Shown here piece after piece: positions 10,401 through 25,400 of a DNA stretch of 64,000 nt; the stretch's first letter is position 1; each line of letters starts with the position of its first letter. Location of the stretch: NCBI RefSeq assembly GCF_932526225.1, contig NC_064036.1:18932953-18996952 (forward strand). Direction: 5' to 3'. Position numbers and translations under genes: made by a program. Below the pieces are notes generated by a model, which saw only the letters and a program-made list of their open reading frames with translations, had not been told where the DNA came from and did no database searches. This DNA comes from Nematostella vectensis. Its lineage: Eukaryota; Cnidaria; Anthozoa; Actiniaria; Edwardsiidae.

Positions 10401-13400
10401 ATCAATTAAATAGGACCACCAAGAAAGATACCCATTCGAAATAAAAAAAAAGCACAATTGTATTAGGGAATTATTAGGGAGATATTCGGGCGCTGTTCGT
10501 GTTACCGAGTGAATCGCGGATTGGGGGCGAAGCCTGTCAATGCCACCAGCGGACCGTGATCGGTGAATTGGGAATGTAGCCTTCGGCTTGAAATCATCTT
10601 CGCTCTCTACGCTTTCAACATCACCTGCGGTCGACGGCTAATGACAATAAAACAGCGTACGATTGGTGATAGAGCAAACGACACATAATATACAATGGGT
10701 ACTAAAGGATTACAAGGCAGCAAATTAAAGTTGCATAACATTTTAACAAACATGAAAATATGACGATTAAGGGTGATGACAATAGTGATGGCGGTTATGT
10801 TGATGGCGGTGATGAGCTGATGAATATGGTGAGTAATGTCAAAATGATTAGCTTGATGTTGACGATTATGATGAGATGATTGGTATTGGTGATGATGACA
10901 AAGACAATGATGATGACAAAGACGATGATGACAAAAGGCGATTTTGATAACTATGTACTTACCAATGTTATTCATAAAGGCTATAATTGTGTTGATGATA
11001 ATGGTAAGTGATGATCAAAAGTGTATTTTCCTTACCCGTGGCGAAGGGCAGGAGTCCATGACTATCGGCGACACTGGGGTCGATGGCAGACTCGCGGCGT
11101 TACTCGACCTGTCCGCTTCTCTACTGAACACACTGTCAAAAGAGTCGCCACCTATCTGGGCGCGCCAAGAAACCTTTGATTGAGGATCTTCATCGAAGGA
11201 GTTTTCTTCAGTCAGCGGGCGCTTGGTCGTTGATGGCGGCGTCAGAACTGCTGCTGATATTGTTTCTTTCCATTCCATGAAATCTGAAAAGCATAGCCAT
11301 ACAATGTCAAAGAAGACATAACTTCCATTAGAGGCGACTCGGGTCTCACGTACGCAGCTCAGAATGCGTGTTTCAACTCGAACAAACTTGTGTAAAAAGT
11401 TGAGCTCGTTGTTGGTATTCCACATAATTTAAATAAGAAATAATGGTTCATCAGCAACTTAACTGACATTCTCCCTTAACAGTGTCCACGCCGGATAATC
11501 GACCCAACCCACTGAACAAAACAAGAATACGCACCTGTCTCCGTGTTGGCTTTGAGATAGACGGGTTCACCAGCACTTCTCCTAACAACCATCATTAAGG
11601 GTTCGGTGTCAGAACAGTCCAGTACAATGCAGTTGGCGAGGCTACACTTGAACACTGTTGCTGATTCATCTCTCATGTACAGCGCGTGACGACTGAGCCG
11701 TACCTTGAGATGGAAAACAGCACGGTGAGCAAACACAGGCTTGCATGGAAATATTATCAAACTGTGTAAAATCCGTATGCATTATTCGCCGTTTCGGTAT
11801 ACTGCCTTAATTGGGGCTCCTCGTGGTTATTCGTTATTAAAAAATAAAGGCTCGGTGATCTGAAACGATTTTACATATTTTATAATCAAAAGGCTTACTA
11901 TCCAGGAGTAATTACAGAACGGTAGCTGAAAGCTACCTCGCTAGGCCTCTAATTTGAATTTTCTATTTCCCTACAGAATGAGATCTAAAAAAGTTTCTTA
12001 GATATACTAACCGAGCAAGAAAGCCAATTTTGTTCCACTTGACGATAGAGGGTACCCTCCATTATTGGCCCTTCGCTCAACATGTCTTCCTCGTCTTCTG
12101 CAGCTAAACGATACATCATATTAGTCACTACTGGACAAATAACGGGTATTCACAGACGGAAAATAAAAACAAATGAAAATAGATTTGGGAAGCTCATCGC
12201 CCTCCTTGCAGCTGGATGCTGAAGATGCTGAACGAGAGCGCAGATGCAACGTGGTTGAGTTGAAGGCATAGAGGGCGCCTCAGGCAGCCGCCATGCGACT
12301 CATGTCTGACCACGGAACACAGCTTAGAACGAAATTGCTGTATTTTGTGGTGTGAGGAAAACCGGAGAGGGGAAAAACTGACCTCACGTCGAGTGGTAAA
12401 AAGCAACCCAGTGGTAAGAGGCAAAGAATTCACAGAGCGACGCTCTGCCAACTGCGCCACAATGCCGACAATCAATAGATACTAACCATCGCCTTGAGCC
12501 CTGGCCACGGCCACAACTCCGTCTTCAACACCGTGATGTGCATCATGTAATGCCTTGGCATCGGACGAATGTTTAGTCTTCCCTTTACCGAACTTGTGCG
12601 CAAGTGCGCCAAGCATGGAATTGCGCTTGGGGAGACCGTGGTGTTTGGAGTCTTTTCGAGGAGAGGACTCGCCAGATCGCTTGGGGTGTGTCTCTGTGCC
12701 CTCGTTTTTGCGAGTTTCTTCCGGAGTGTCTTGAGAAGAGAGTCTAGTAAGATGAGAGTCGTCTTCTTGCTGAAGAGCTGCTAGGGGATAAAGTAAAGGT
12801 GAGGCAGCTAATAATGCTTTCTTTTCTAAGGCTATCTTTATTTGATGGAGAATCCAACTGACAACAGGCTAGACATTCGCATGTAACGGTAACTATCCCG
12901 GACCTGGTGTATTTATGATAATCCTTAAATTACTTGATTAATTGAGGTATCCGGTTTTTCAGGAAATGTCATCATGGTAACTTTCATAAAAAAAGCAGAC
13001 GTTTTAGTCACACAGTAGAAAAGATCGTTTAGTTAGAAAAAGAGTAAAAGTGTTGGATCTTCTCTCTAATGATGGAATAGTACCGGCGTACTAGGTGAGT
13101 TGGCCCTGCAACTTTTGGAAAATCGTTGCGACTCTTTGGGTGCTTTGAACAATACACAATCTTCATTTAAAAGCAGTATGGACACTCGTGTGGGTGACAG
13201 TTGTATTATAACCTACCTTGCGTCTGCTCCTCGATCCACTTAGCCTCGCTATCGAGCACCATAATCCACTCCTCAAGCTCGGCGTCATTTTCAGCGGCAA
13301 ACTGCAGATCCTCTTTATCGGCAGTGAGTATAAACACAAATGGCCTCTCCCCCTCCCCCTCAGGGACCATTGTCACCTTGCACCCTGCTAACGTCAGCTC

Positions 13401-16400
13401 GAGTTCTGCCAGGCCGACACCAAAATCCTTGTAGCACTGCAAACTGTGATCCTTCACTACACACCATCTGTTTTTCCAGGAATGCCCTTTTTTCCTGGAC
13501 AGGTACCCAGAAAATGTGGTGGTGCTGCCACCGGCCTCACGCTGCGCTCTGTCGTCTTTTTTGCCTTGGGATTCAACAGGATTCCATTAGTGTCCATCTG
13601 TTATTAATTTACGTGATTGAAATACCTAGTATGACGCACTGTTTCCGATCGACTCATTCGAACGAATAACTGGACCAGATTTTATCAAATATTGTATTTT
13701 AGAACCAAACGGCAAAGAAATATCTGAGTTTTTTTTTTTCATTAAACGACATTCGACGGTGGTTACTGTGATGGCGTACAGAATCAGTCATTTTATTTTT
13801 GCAGTATTTGAAAGAACTATTACAGTTTTACATAATGGCTTGGCAGATAAGAAAAGATTTATAAAAGAAAACTATTAGGAGTACGCAGGGTAGGGGGAAG
13901 CATTTCAGATTTTTTTTGCGAAGGAACTAACAAGCAAAGGCCATACCACTTTCTAGAGCCCAAGCTAGGCATACCTTAGTTATGTTTTCTTTTAATATGA
14001 AAGACACATTTGGGGAATCGCGAAATAATAATCTAAAACAAAGTTTTATAATTAATTTACTCGGCTCAAATTGAAAATATCCCAATACCTTTCTCAAATC
14101 AGCCGATTCAAATGGATGCTTTTTCACACTTGGTACACTTTGATAGGATGACAAAATATGGCGATAATAGAGACCCTTCAACATCTAGAGAGCAGGCGAA
14201 CACATTCTCTTTTGACTAGAAACTTCCTTATGATAGCCTTAGGAGCTAACAAACAACTCTATCAGCTTACCCTTCTTGAAGAAAGAGCTCGAAATCTTGG
14301 ACTTAACCTTGGCAGCCTTGGAGGAGAGCGAGTTCGCCAGGGAGCCATGTCTTTTGATGCGCGGATGAGCGGACAGGTCCGAGGTCGATCGCATTCGGAG
14401 ATCAAGCTCATTATTGAACGAAAGGCTTTTGCTCTTAGTTCCCGCGCTTTGTCGTCTGTTTGCGGATGAGGTGTTTGGCCGCTGAAGAATGTCCGGGAGA
14501 CACTGAAACAATTGATAACATAAGACTTATCGATAGCATAATGCCCCAAAACGCCCCAGGGCAAGCTTTGCTTAGATTATTTAGAGAGATGCCGAACTTC
14601 TTCAGGAAGGTAGACAACTTTCTAGACAAAGATTAGCGGCTTAGCGTCAAAACAAGATTAAGGTCCTTCTCGCTTTTGTATCTTACACTTTTATCTTTTA
14701 TCCTTTAATCGGCGGAGACCAAATCGATGTCTGCAATCGCTTGAAAGGATTTGACTGCGGGTTTTAAAAAGGGAGCCAGTACATAGGAAAGTAACTAGTT
14801 ACTGATTTCTCACAAATGCTACCTCTATGTTGTTTGCTTATCTCTCCGGTTTGCCGAATGAATCGGCGAATTTAACACCCTTCACGTGCGAAAATGTGGA
14901 TTGCTGTTTTATGGTAATAACATCGCAGTGCATTCTGGACAAGCAGAACATGCCCCCTTACGTGATTTTACCTCTTGCAGTTCCTTAAACGATTCCTCTT
15001 CCGCCAAGCCTGGCGACAACGAAGAGTCCATTTCCGGTGACTCGTCACCTGTCACTCTCACCCTTAGCGGTGGATAAGTCTCGCCCATCTCATTTACCCC
15101 ATGCCACGTCCGGCGCTTGTGCACGTCGGACGGTGCGTCCAACCGGACGGCATTCATATCGTCACATAATTTAACGTCCGAAGATTTATTTTGCTTCGAT
15201 GTAGTTTCCGAATGATCACCGCTAGACCGTACTAACGTACTGAAGGAGATTTTTCGCTGTGCTTCCAGGCACTCTAAGGAGAGATCTCCATCATTGAGGT
15301 TTCTAATAACGTGGTTTATAACATAAATCCATTCCTGACGCGATTGCTCCTCCGTAGTGGCAACCGTTATGGCGTCCTTAAGTCTCGGTATCGAGAGTGT
15401 TATGGGAAACATTCTACTGCGCTTGCGGTCTGTAGGGATTATCTTAGCGTTTTGTAGCGGTATCTCGAATAACATCTTCTCGTCAGTTCTGTATTTGAAG
15501 CACTTAAGGCAACGATCGGTGATAGTCATCCAGCGCTTGTGCCAGCCTGGTTGCTCTCTAACATACAACACACCCATGTAAAGCTCCCCATTCTCATTCA
15601 GTTGCAAGTGAATGTTCTCCAAGTAGTTCTCGATATTATCCCCCGTACTATAACCGTCTTCGCCGATGTTTATGTCGTTCTCCCATTCGATGAACTCGCT
15701 CTCGGAGTCTGTAACATAAGTGTCGCGTGATGAGTTATCTCGAGTGTCGACCTGAAGTGCTAAGACGTCCTCTGATTGGGAGGTTTGAGTGCTGAGATAT
15801 ACGCCACTTTCCTCGGTACTGTCTGTACCTTTGCGCCGAGGTCTGGGCCTCTTCGCGGCCTACAAGAAAACAGTAACTACGTTAGCTATCGTATTATTGC
15901 ACCTGTGTACCATGAACCGCACAAGGGACCTCCCCGGGCCCTGCTCTGTTCTCAGTGACACTTCGATTATAAGATTTTAACTTAAGAGGGTCAAATGTTG
16001 ACATCCCTCTAAGGTACTACTTGTCACAGGTAGGTGAAATGAAAGTTCAAGCTTGGAGCTCGGCAACATCTGAGTATAACGTGGAGAGCGCTGGCTCTTA
16101 GTCGCATCAATTTGAAAGAGCACAAAATACCTTGTGTGTTTATAACATATGTAATACAGACATGATTAGAGATTATATTTTAGGGATACTGCTCGTAACG
16201 CACAAATTATAAGATTGAAAACCTCGAAAAATAAATTAATGATGCTTACTGGCGCATTTTTTTATATTAGTAATGGAAGCCACGTTTGTGTCGAGCCTGT
16301 GCCGAAAGTACAATAATAGAGGATGTGATGGCATACTAGTTGGAATAGAGGTCGCCCTCGTATTGACTATGAGGCAAAACCGGCCATACCATGCTGATGA

Positions 16401-19400
16401 GTCATAATAAGGACGAAACAGCTGTCAATGGTTGCCGACTGTGCTAGCGTCCCGTCTTGGCCCGACTGATGCCAATGTGTGTGCTAGTGTGCTTTTAAAG
16501 TTCACAGAGTATCACATTATACTCATGTACCAAAGGTACTATAATACATGGTAATATAAAAAGGGTAATGAAAAAGGTACTGGCCTACCGAAATATTTTT
16601 CTTCAAAAAAAAGAATCTGCTTAGTTGTCGACTATTTTCTTTCAAATTTCGTATTCATATTTAACTGTCGTCGCAGACAAAAGGGTCCGACCCACACAAG
16701 CAGATAGAGGCTGTCCGGTGGTTTTGTTCTTATTGATGGTAAAGTTAAACACAATAGACGGGACACATCCATAACGGAGCAATATTATACAAACGTGACA
16801 TGTGCGACACCTAGAATATGCCCTACACGCGTGGAATGTCCTCGCGGCTATGAAAAGACCCTCCAGTGTCGACTGTACACGATGGCAATTTGTCGGTAAT
16901 TATTTTCAAGTTACGTGTTGCGCTGCATAGGAAGTTCAACTATCTGATTAAACAACACTAATATTTGCCAAACAACACTGTCGGTCAGTTTCAGCGGAGA
17001 TTTCGTCAAATGATCATGAGAGATGGCCATACGGGAAGCACCTGGGATCCCTCGATGCCATCAAAATCACTAAAATAATGCAGGTATACACTCTTTTATA
17101 AGAACATCGCCCATAGTAAGACCGATAATTTTCTTGCCGTTCTTTTATATCACTGTATATAAAAATATAATACCCAATGCAGTATTAGAAGATAATAACA
17201 ATACTATTTAAGGTTGTTATTATGAACACAATTTGATTTTAGAACCCATCACATTAACAAAACAATAATTCGCTGCTATCTGAGCCTCGGCATGTTCTTA
17301 GAATTAGGAGATTTCATGAAATCTCAGACTGGACGTTCTGATAGAAAGTTTATATAAAGACTTTAAATTTGTTTAATCTAACAAAACTACTGCATTTACC
17401 AGGCACTTGAATGCGTTTTAAAACATTTCTCAGAAGTTTTAAAGAAAAAGTCTACTTCCACACACCTGGGTGAAAAGAGCAGTCATATTGATCCAGAGAA
17501 TCAATCATTGGTCGCGTCCTTATCGCGACCATTGATAATGTCAATTGCTGTGTAACCGCGATATAGCCGTGATATTATGTTCATATCGAGTAGATATAAA
17601 AGATTATTTCTGAGCATGCGCACGGGAGAGGCAAAGATGTTGAAATTCCTAAGGCACAAATTCAAACGGTCAAACTTGAGATAAGTGTCAAGATGGAATA
17701 TCGTGTAAATTAGCAGATACTGCACAGTTTACGTGGGTTGGACAGAAATGCATTTTTTTAGCCTGTTGGGCGGATGTTTAGTGCACTTTTTGGTATAACC
17801 ATAGATTTGAAACCGCGTGGCTATTCTTAGGTGGATTTTCCCTTTTTTATGTTTACCGACCATAAAATATCTGTAAGTTCTATGGCTTTAAGTATTAAAT
17901 ACACCACTATTCACAAGTAAATGTTATAAACATTCTGCAATAATAGGTCTATATTCATATTCAATGCTCATTATGTAAACAAACTAGGACACGTGTACCA
18001 TAAATGTGAATTCTGATCAAAGGTTTTTACGGTAAAACATAAAAAGCAAAACAATTGGAAGATTCTCCATATTCGTGATAACTACGTTTAAATTCCGGAT
18101 GTATACTGCTGTGAATTTGCCGTTAAGCCGGCAGTGAATGTGGATGATAACATGGAAATACTCAAACCAAGTCAATAAAAGACCTCTCCCGCCCAGCCAT
18201 TATACAGCGATTAAGTATTTATAGTAATATACTCTACCGAAACGAAGAAAATCACCTACGATTGCCCATCGCCTACCTTGAAACACACCGCAGCGACGAG
18301 ATACATCGTATGTACCATGACAATACTCGAACATCCCGACTGAAGGCCTTATATACGAGTTACAGACCTTTAGCTCAACGTCTGTTATCGAAAGGGCACT
18401 GTCGGTGTCGCGCGCTTTTTATTGGCTCGCGTGCGTCGCTTAGTGGCATGCGTGCAGTTCAACCATACCTCACTCTGATTTTTTTCATATAAAAACACTG
18501 AAATTATTAGTCTAAACAGATTTGACCTTTTTTGAAGTCAGTAAATTAGCCTTCAAAATAAATGATTTCCTCTAAAAAGTTGTCTCATATGTTGTCATTA
18601 GTAATGACCTAGTGTGTTTATGATAACAACACTAAATCTAACGATACTCTTTAAGTTTCAATAAAAAGTTTTGATCGACTCACAGGTCTATTTACTTGGA
18701 ATTGCTCCTTAATCTTCTCGGAAACCATCAGGAAAGACAGACTTCTCTTTCAAAGAACTATTTGACAATGTTGTTTATCAAACAGCACCTTAGGTGACAC
18801 GGACCAACATAGATAGAGTGCGATATCTTGGGTGCCCCGCCAGGGTACCTCGCACCAGAACTCGTACTGATAGACTCCAAAAGCTTAATTAAATACCATG
18901 GCCCTTTGAGTAAGGGATCTCCCGATCTTCCGAGTGCGTCCCATACGTGAATTCGTCTGATGCCCTCACCAAAACAAACAGAACAACAAAGGGCGCCGCC
19001 CGATGTCTGCTAAATCCATTGAGTTTTACAAATCCCTACCTAATCACCTCGTTGAGTCTTTTCGGGTAACCGATACCACAGGCGGGGATAGGATGCCTCC
19101 TAGGCGTATCAATTGCTACAAATTCAAACTCTTATTAATACGAATTTTGACAGAGGAAAAGGCTTGAAAGGACTGTTAGGGGGTCAGCACTGGTCAGCGT
19201 ATCCGCCGGAAGAAAAATACCCCAGGAAAGGACCAAGAGTGGCTAGAGTTGAGTGAAAGCTGTAAGAGTAATCACCAGAGATGCTGTTGAATTATCATGC
19301 TGCTTCTCAGGACCTTAGATGCCCTCATGATAGCATCCATAGCCCTTCAGGAGAAAGAAGGCCTCTCAACGGTTTTCTAACAGAAAGATTTGTACACAAA

Positions 19401-22400
19401 TGTACAAACACAGAAAATCCCTCCCCACTCTATATCAAAAAGAAATCTAAACACAGTAGGGGGATTTAAACTTAATAACTTAACTCAACATTGATAAAAA
19501 TTGATTAAAAATTGCAACTATAATATTCGTTCACTAACTTATCGCGTTGGACTTCAAATGTTTGGGTTGATACGGTTATCTGAAAAGCGTTTCATTTCAT
19601 TGTTTGAAAAGCTCTGCGTGCGAATCACCTACAACTTCCATCAGCTTTTCTAGCTGTTACATCCTACATAATAATTAGTACGACATGTTTAATTGCAATC
19701 AAGCATTTGATGTGCCAGCGGCGTAGCCAGGATTTGTAACAGGAGGGGGGCACAAGGCCCTTTCAAGGCATTCTCTTCCGTATTTTAGATAATGTCTCGT
19801 ACATTTATTGTCTTTCTGGCTGCTAGAAGGGAGGGGGGGGGCGGGCCCGCTTGGCCACTCCCTGGCTACGCCCCTGATGTGAAGATGTAAGTGTGGTAGC
19901 AAGATAAACAAGTAGTTTCTAAGTTTCCCCACTATCTTGCTTGGTAACACTTCTTTGTATACGAAGGCAGGAGTCAAGCGAAATAAGCATTCTCTAGATG
20001 GGCACAAAACACGAAATAGATGCTCTTATCAGACGACAATAAGATCCATCTTACAAGATAAGCTCTTATACTCGTGAACGTCTGAATGTCTCACAATCTT
20101 AGTAAACATTCATAGAAAATACCTATTCAAGACAGAGGAAACCGGGCTCCTCTGAATGTAATGTCATCTTATCTTAAGAGTTCAACCCGGAGAAGTTAAT
20201 TACTAACCTCATTTCAAAAAGAAGTAAAAGCTGACAGGGTCAGCAGTGGTCAGCGGTTATGATCCTCGTGTACGCATGGCTCAGCGCACGCACACGTGTC
20301 TTGTCAAAATAATAAACAGGAAAACACGCCGGTACGCGCAAAAACTTATAACATAGAAAGAATAATAAACTTTATGAGGAGAAGGAACTCCAGTTGCCAC
20401 ACACGAACTCAAACATGTTTAAGTGTTATAATGTCAGTTAGACGCCATAAGCATCCTCGCGGCAATATTTATTTGGTTAAAATTAGCTATTTCCGATAGC
20501 AGAGATTTCAATAAAAAACCTGAAACGGCAAAGTTCCTTATTCGCGCGCAAGTGTTCAGCTATCGGCTGTGGCTGTTATAGTTGGATTCGAGTGTTAACT
20601 GAATGGAAACATGGAATAATATCGTTTTAAACTACATAGGCGCAGGGCAAGCTAATGAGACAAAATGGCGACGAAAAAAAGATTTGAAAATTATAAATGC
20701 TTGGGAAACATAAGAAGATTACATTAAACTGTTAACGGAAACACCTGAAATCCTGCCCCACAGAAGTGAACTTTAAAAGAAAAATTTGAAACAACGCAAG
20801 GTTGCTTTATATATTATATAATTTGGCAGTTCAATACGGGGACATACTTGCCTTCGTCAGGTTTGAATTAATATTAGAGTGGCATGTTCGCAACTTAAAT
20901 GTTAAAACTCTAAAGAATAATTAACTAACGAAGCTTTTCTGTGGCCAGATTCAAACAGACGAGTGGATCATTTCCCCCTCGCTATTTTACGATAAAGGAA
21001 TGCAGAGTGCTATGCGCAGGCGTTGAGCAGTCTCCGGCCACTTACGAGACTTGTATAACCCTGTCAATAAATAATCCAACAACTTGACAATCAATTCAAA
21101 GGTCACGACTGTAATGTAACAACATACAAAAGATATTTTTCACATGGGAAAGCCCATTGATGTAACGAAAACTTAATTACAAGTAGTAGGGGAAGTGAGA
21201 GATGATGGATGGTGAACGGACAGGAGAAAAGGTCAAAGGAGAAAGAGCGACAAGAGGGTGAATAGGGCAAGGGATTACTCACGCTAATGCTCTTCTATGT
21301 AAGATACTTTGAGAAGATTTTCTTGAAGGAGATAAGAATAATCCACACACAAATAGAAAACGTGGAGTGTGTGGGCTGGGGAGATTTCGACATAGGTCAT
21401 GAGATTTTGAAAATAACTACTTAAAAAGCTTTTCATCAAACATCAGCGTCAGTTCTTAATGAATAGTTTATAGTTTCATTTTTTTTGATTATTCAATAGC
21501 CCTCTACTTGGAGTCCAGTCATAAAGGATGATAAGAATTTGGGAAAGATTTCAGCTGCAGCCATCATAGGGGGGGGGGGGGTCACTAGATCAGGGTCACC
21601 AATATCTTGCCGACTCTGCGAGTTAAGAGGATATACAAAAAGGGGAGATTACAAAGAAAACAACACTGGATAACCCAATGGCCTAGAAGATGTTTAGATC
21701 GTTTGAGTTTTGTTAACGCCACTCGATAGTATTGGATTTTAGGTGGCTCAAAAAAGACGTGACTGTTTCGGGGTAAAGACTTGAGAATTGTTTTTCGCGC
21801 GTTAAGATGACACGCCGCCTTTTGGAAGAGAGATTCTTGAAGTGCGAGTCTGCACGGGCCTACGGATAGTTAGGAAGATTGACGTGACGATCATACGCAC
21901 GACATCACGTGCCACACTGCCTACATCATCAGCCAGCGTTCGCTTACATTGGGTACCAGACCCTTTAGCTTTTTTCATTCGCTTGTTTTTTTGTTTGTTT
22001 TTTTCGCGAACAAGCGAATGTACAAGCTACATGTTGGAATACTAGTCCAATTATTTGCATTTTCCTCTAGTACCTCAGTGCGCTAATCCGCCACTCTAGA
22101 CAAAACCCACGATAAACTCTCAAACGCAGAAAAGCGGTTATAAGAACTAGGGAAAAGCGATAGAACTAGGGGAAAGATATAAGCAGCAGGGAAAAGCGAT
22201 TATAAGAACTCAGGTAAAAGCGATAGAACTAGGGAAAAGAGATATAAGAAGCAGTGAAAAGCGATTATAAGAACTAGGGAAAAGCGATAGAACTAGAGAA
22301 AAGATATAAGAAGCAGGGAAAGCGATTATAAGAACTCAGATAAAAGCGATAATAAGAACCAGAATTAGGGAAAAGTGTTATAAGAACTAGAAAAAAGAGA

Positions 22401-25400
22401 TATAAGAATTAGGGAATAGAGGTATAAGAACTAGGGCAAAGCGATTATAAGAACTAGGGAAAAGAGATATAAGAACTAGGGAAAAGAGATATAAGAACTA
22501 GGGAAAAGAATTATAAGAACTAGGGAAAAGAGATATAAGAACTAGGGAAAAGTGATATAAGAACTAGGGAAAAGAGTTATAAGAACTAGGGAAAAGAATT
22601 ACAAGAACTAGGGAAAAGTGATATAAGAACTAGGGAAAAGAGATATAAGAACTAGGGAAAAGAGATATAAGAACTAGGGAAAAAAGTAATTAGAACTAGG
22701 GAAAAAAGTTATAAGAACTAGGGAAAAGAGAAATAAGAACAAGGAAAAAAGAACTAGGAAAAAGAGATAAGAACTAAGGGGTGTGAGGGAAGGCATGAAA
22801 GAGAAGGCACACGAAACACCTACGTATTAGGCCTGATAAATCGTCATTTTTAGAGCAAGTTTTTACAGTGAATAAGAGCAATGGTTAATAAGAAAATACA
22901 AAGAAATTGATAAAGCAAGGGATTCAAATCTCAACTAAAGCAAACGTTCGCATGGCTCTGCGCAGACGTGATTACGGTGGATTATAAACTTTTGCTTTTA
23001 TCAAATCACTTATTAAGATTTAACTCGGTACGTTTTCTAAACATATCTCATACATTAAGTATTTCAGGAAACATTTTCTGATATGTTAATGTCGACCTAC
23101 ATTTAACTGTCACTAAAATTAGCGTGTTGGACAGCTCTCCCGTAGAGAAGGGACAAAATAAACCACATTAGCGGCATTCTTACTATTTTTGCTGCCAAAG
23201 ATAAAGCAAATTACAAAGTCTTTATCATTTTTACTAATGGATAGCAAATTTTCATCGCTACTAAAAATAAGGCAACGTTTGCATTATTAACCTCTCACCG
23301 CAACGAGAAGCTTTTTGCGAAAGTATTTAACATTTCCATTTGGGTCATATATCTTTGGCATAAAAACATTCCTGAAACATTTAAAAAAGCAAACTTTACG
23401 GCCCATTGGTCTAATCACGATCTGAGAAAAGAAGGTTTCAACCCAATACTTTCTTTTAAAAAAAAGACAAACCCTCTTTACTATCAGATTCATTATAATG
23501 TTAGGGGAAAGAGGGGCTTTCTTTCTAAAACGTGAAAGAATAGACTATTTTCTTGCTGATGAAACACATAGTCAAAGAGTGGTCAAAAGCAAAACAAAAG
23601 TGAAAACCATTATATACCTCATAACAAAGGAGTAGTCCTTTTCTATTGTCTTTTATAATTAACCACAAGATTTTTACGATATTCGTATCAGCTTTGCCTT
23701 GAATAAACGTCAAGACTAACAATCAGCGCTCACACAGCGAAATACAATAGGGACGCGCCTCATATAATTCAGCGAGAAAGGTAAACATTCCTTCAATCAC
23801 GTTGTCATAAACAGAATCTCCTGCCATTGATTTAGTGAAATGGGTTAAATTTAGAATCACTTAGCACTACTAAACCAGGCGAGAACAATATAGATAGATT
23901 CAAAAATAAAATAAAAATTCTTTAATAAATTGCCATCTGCTATGGCATACTAAATGGGCTTCTTTTCTATTTGATTTGTTTTTGCTCAAGGGTGGGATAA
24001 TAAAAAGAGGCGAATCGCAGTTTATCGGAGGGACAGGATAACGGCGAAGAGAGATCTGTATTATATCATGATATTAAACCACATCATACTCAGTAATGAC
24101 AGATGGCGAAGCACGCAGGGTTGCGTTATTCAAGCATGATACGAGTCGCGCCCGATCGCGTATCTATCCCACTGAATACAGCAATAAAAAGTAAGGGATC
24201 AACAACTTCAGTTCCACCGGAATTAGATTATAGTTGTCAACAATAGTTAAATTGATGTTTCGCTTTTCGCGCGCATTTTGGTTTGTGCTATGCAAACTGA
24301 TATTGCTCTTTGTGACATTTGCGTAGTGTTTTAGTCATTGGGAGATTACTTTGTAATCATGTTGAAAGTTTGCAGTAGAGAAAGCACATGAGCGAGCTCA
24401 TAGACACTGGTTACGGTAATTATATTATTGCTGAAGGCGACGAGCGAATGAAAATAAACAAAGGCATATCGAGGTGCTAACAGTTCATACAACACATATG
24501 CTGCCATTTCGGCGGTAGAAAACATGATAAAGTACTCACCATAGTAGCTTATAGAAGCGGGGAATCCTTTACAATGGCTTAACCTTTCCTTTAACCGCCT
24601 AGTACCGGCGATTTAAACGAGTCTTTGATACAAACGTGCGAAAGTAATCTTTAAAAATCGAGCTAAATCTGTTATCTGTATTGAATAAGACCATATCGAG
24701 CATGCAATGTATGAATTTTTCCCACGGTATCAAAATATAGTCAGTGTGATTGCATCTTCAAGCGCTTCTAGCATGCAAACCTTAGGAAATTATTTATTTT
24801 GCACACATGATCGATCATACTCGATGCGCACATTCAGACCAAAACATTGAGCATGTATTACCAAGAAACGTTTAACTTGATAATAATCGCAGTTATTTCT
24901 CATTAACGTAAACACTGTCACTTGATAAAGTCTGAAATAATCCCTACCTTCTCCCGGAGGCTTCTCTTGGAGGATTCTTTATTTTTCTCAACTTCGGAGT
25001 TTGAGTCAAAATCAAACCGGGTCACTTGAAATTGCGGTGTTTCCAAAGACTCGTCCGATACTTTAATATCAAGGAACTCTTCATTTTCCTGGGGGTCGTT
25101 ACCAGTTTCTGAATTTTCTAGCAAGCTAACGTAGTGTAATCTCAAGTTTTCACCATTATCAGAGAGTTGTTCGTCTGATAGGACGTCTTTGAGGAAGCGT
25201 TCTATTCCGGGCAACGCAAGATTTACAACTGCAACACAAAATACAATCAATAGAAAATCAGTTTATCACATTAAGTGAACAACGACACAGAGTCGAGAAC
25301 TTTTAATAACCTTGTCCTTCAATTAGTAGTTCCTCTCTGTGTTTAGGTTCAAACAAAGGCTCAACGAGTCACTAAAGTTATTCTACTGTGACAAAGTTAA

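Larger units (their letters stand above)
15860..24947 (-). other. 9.1-kb intron of the AFAP-like gene
   Basis: This single intron lies between AFAP-like exons 2 and 3 with matching phase 0 ends. I find no nested gene. It contains a small MITE (19716-19876), a short hairpin (21976-22020), a G run near 21568 and a 22-bp minisatellite (22133-22775). The remainder is AT-rich unique-looking sequence with stops in all frames. Confidence 0.7.

Noticed and set aside
12185-12473. A functional tRNA gene on the minus strand
   Set aside because: Box A is good, but box B and the acceptor-stem pairing are not evident, and a long non-tRNA body with flanking duplications indicates a SINE.
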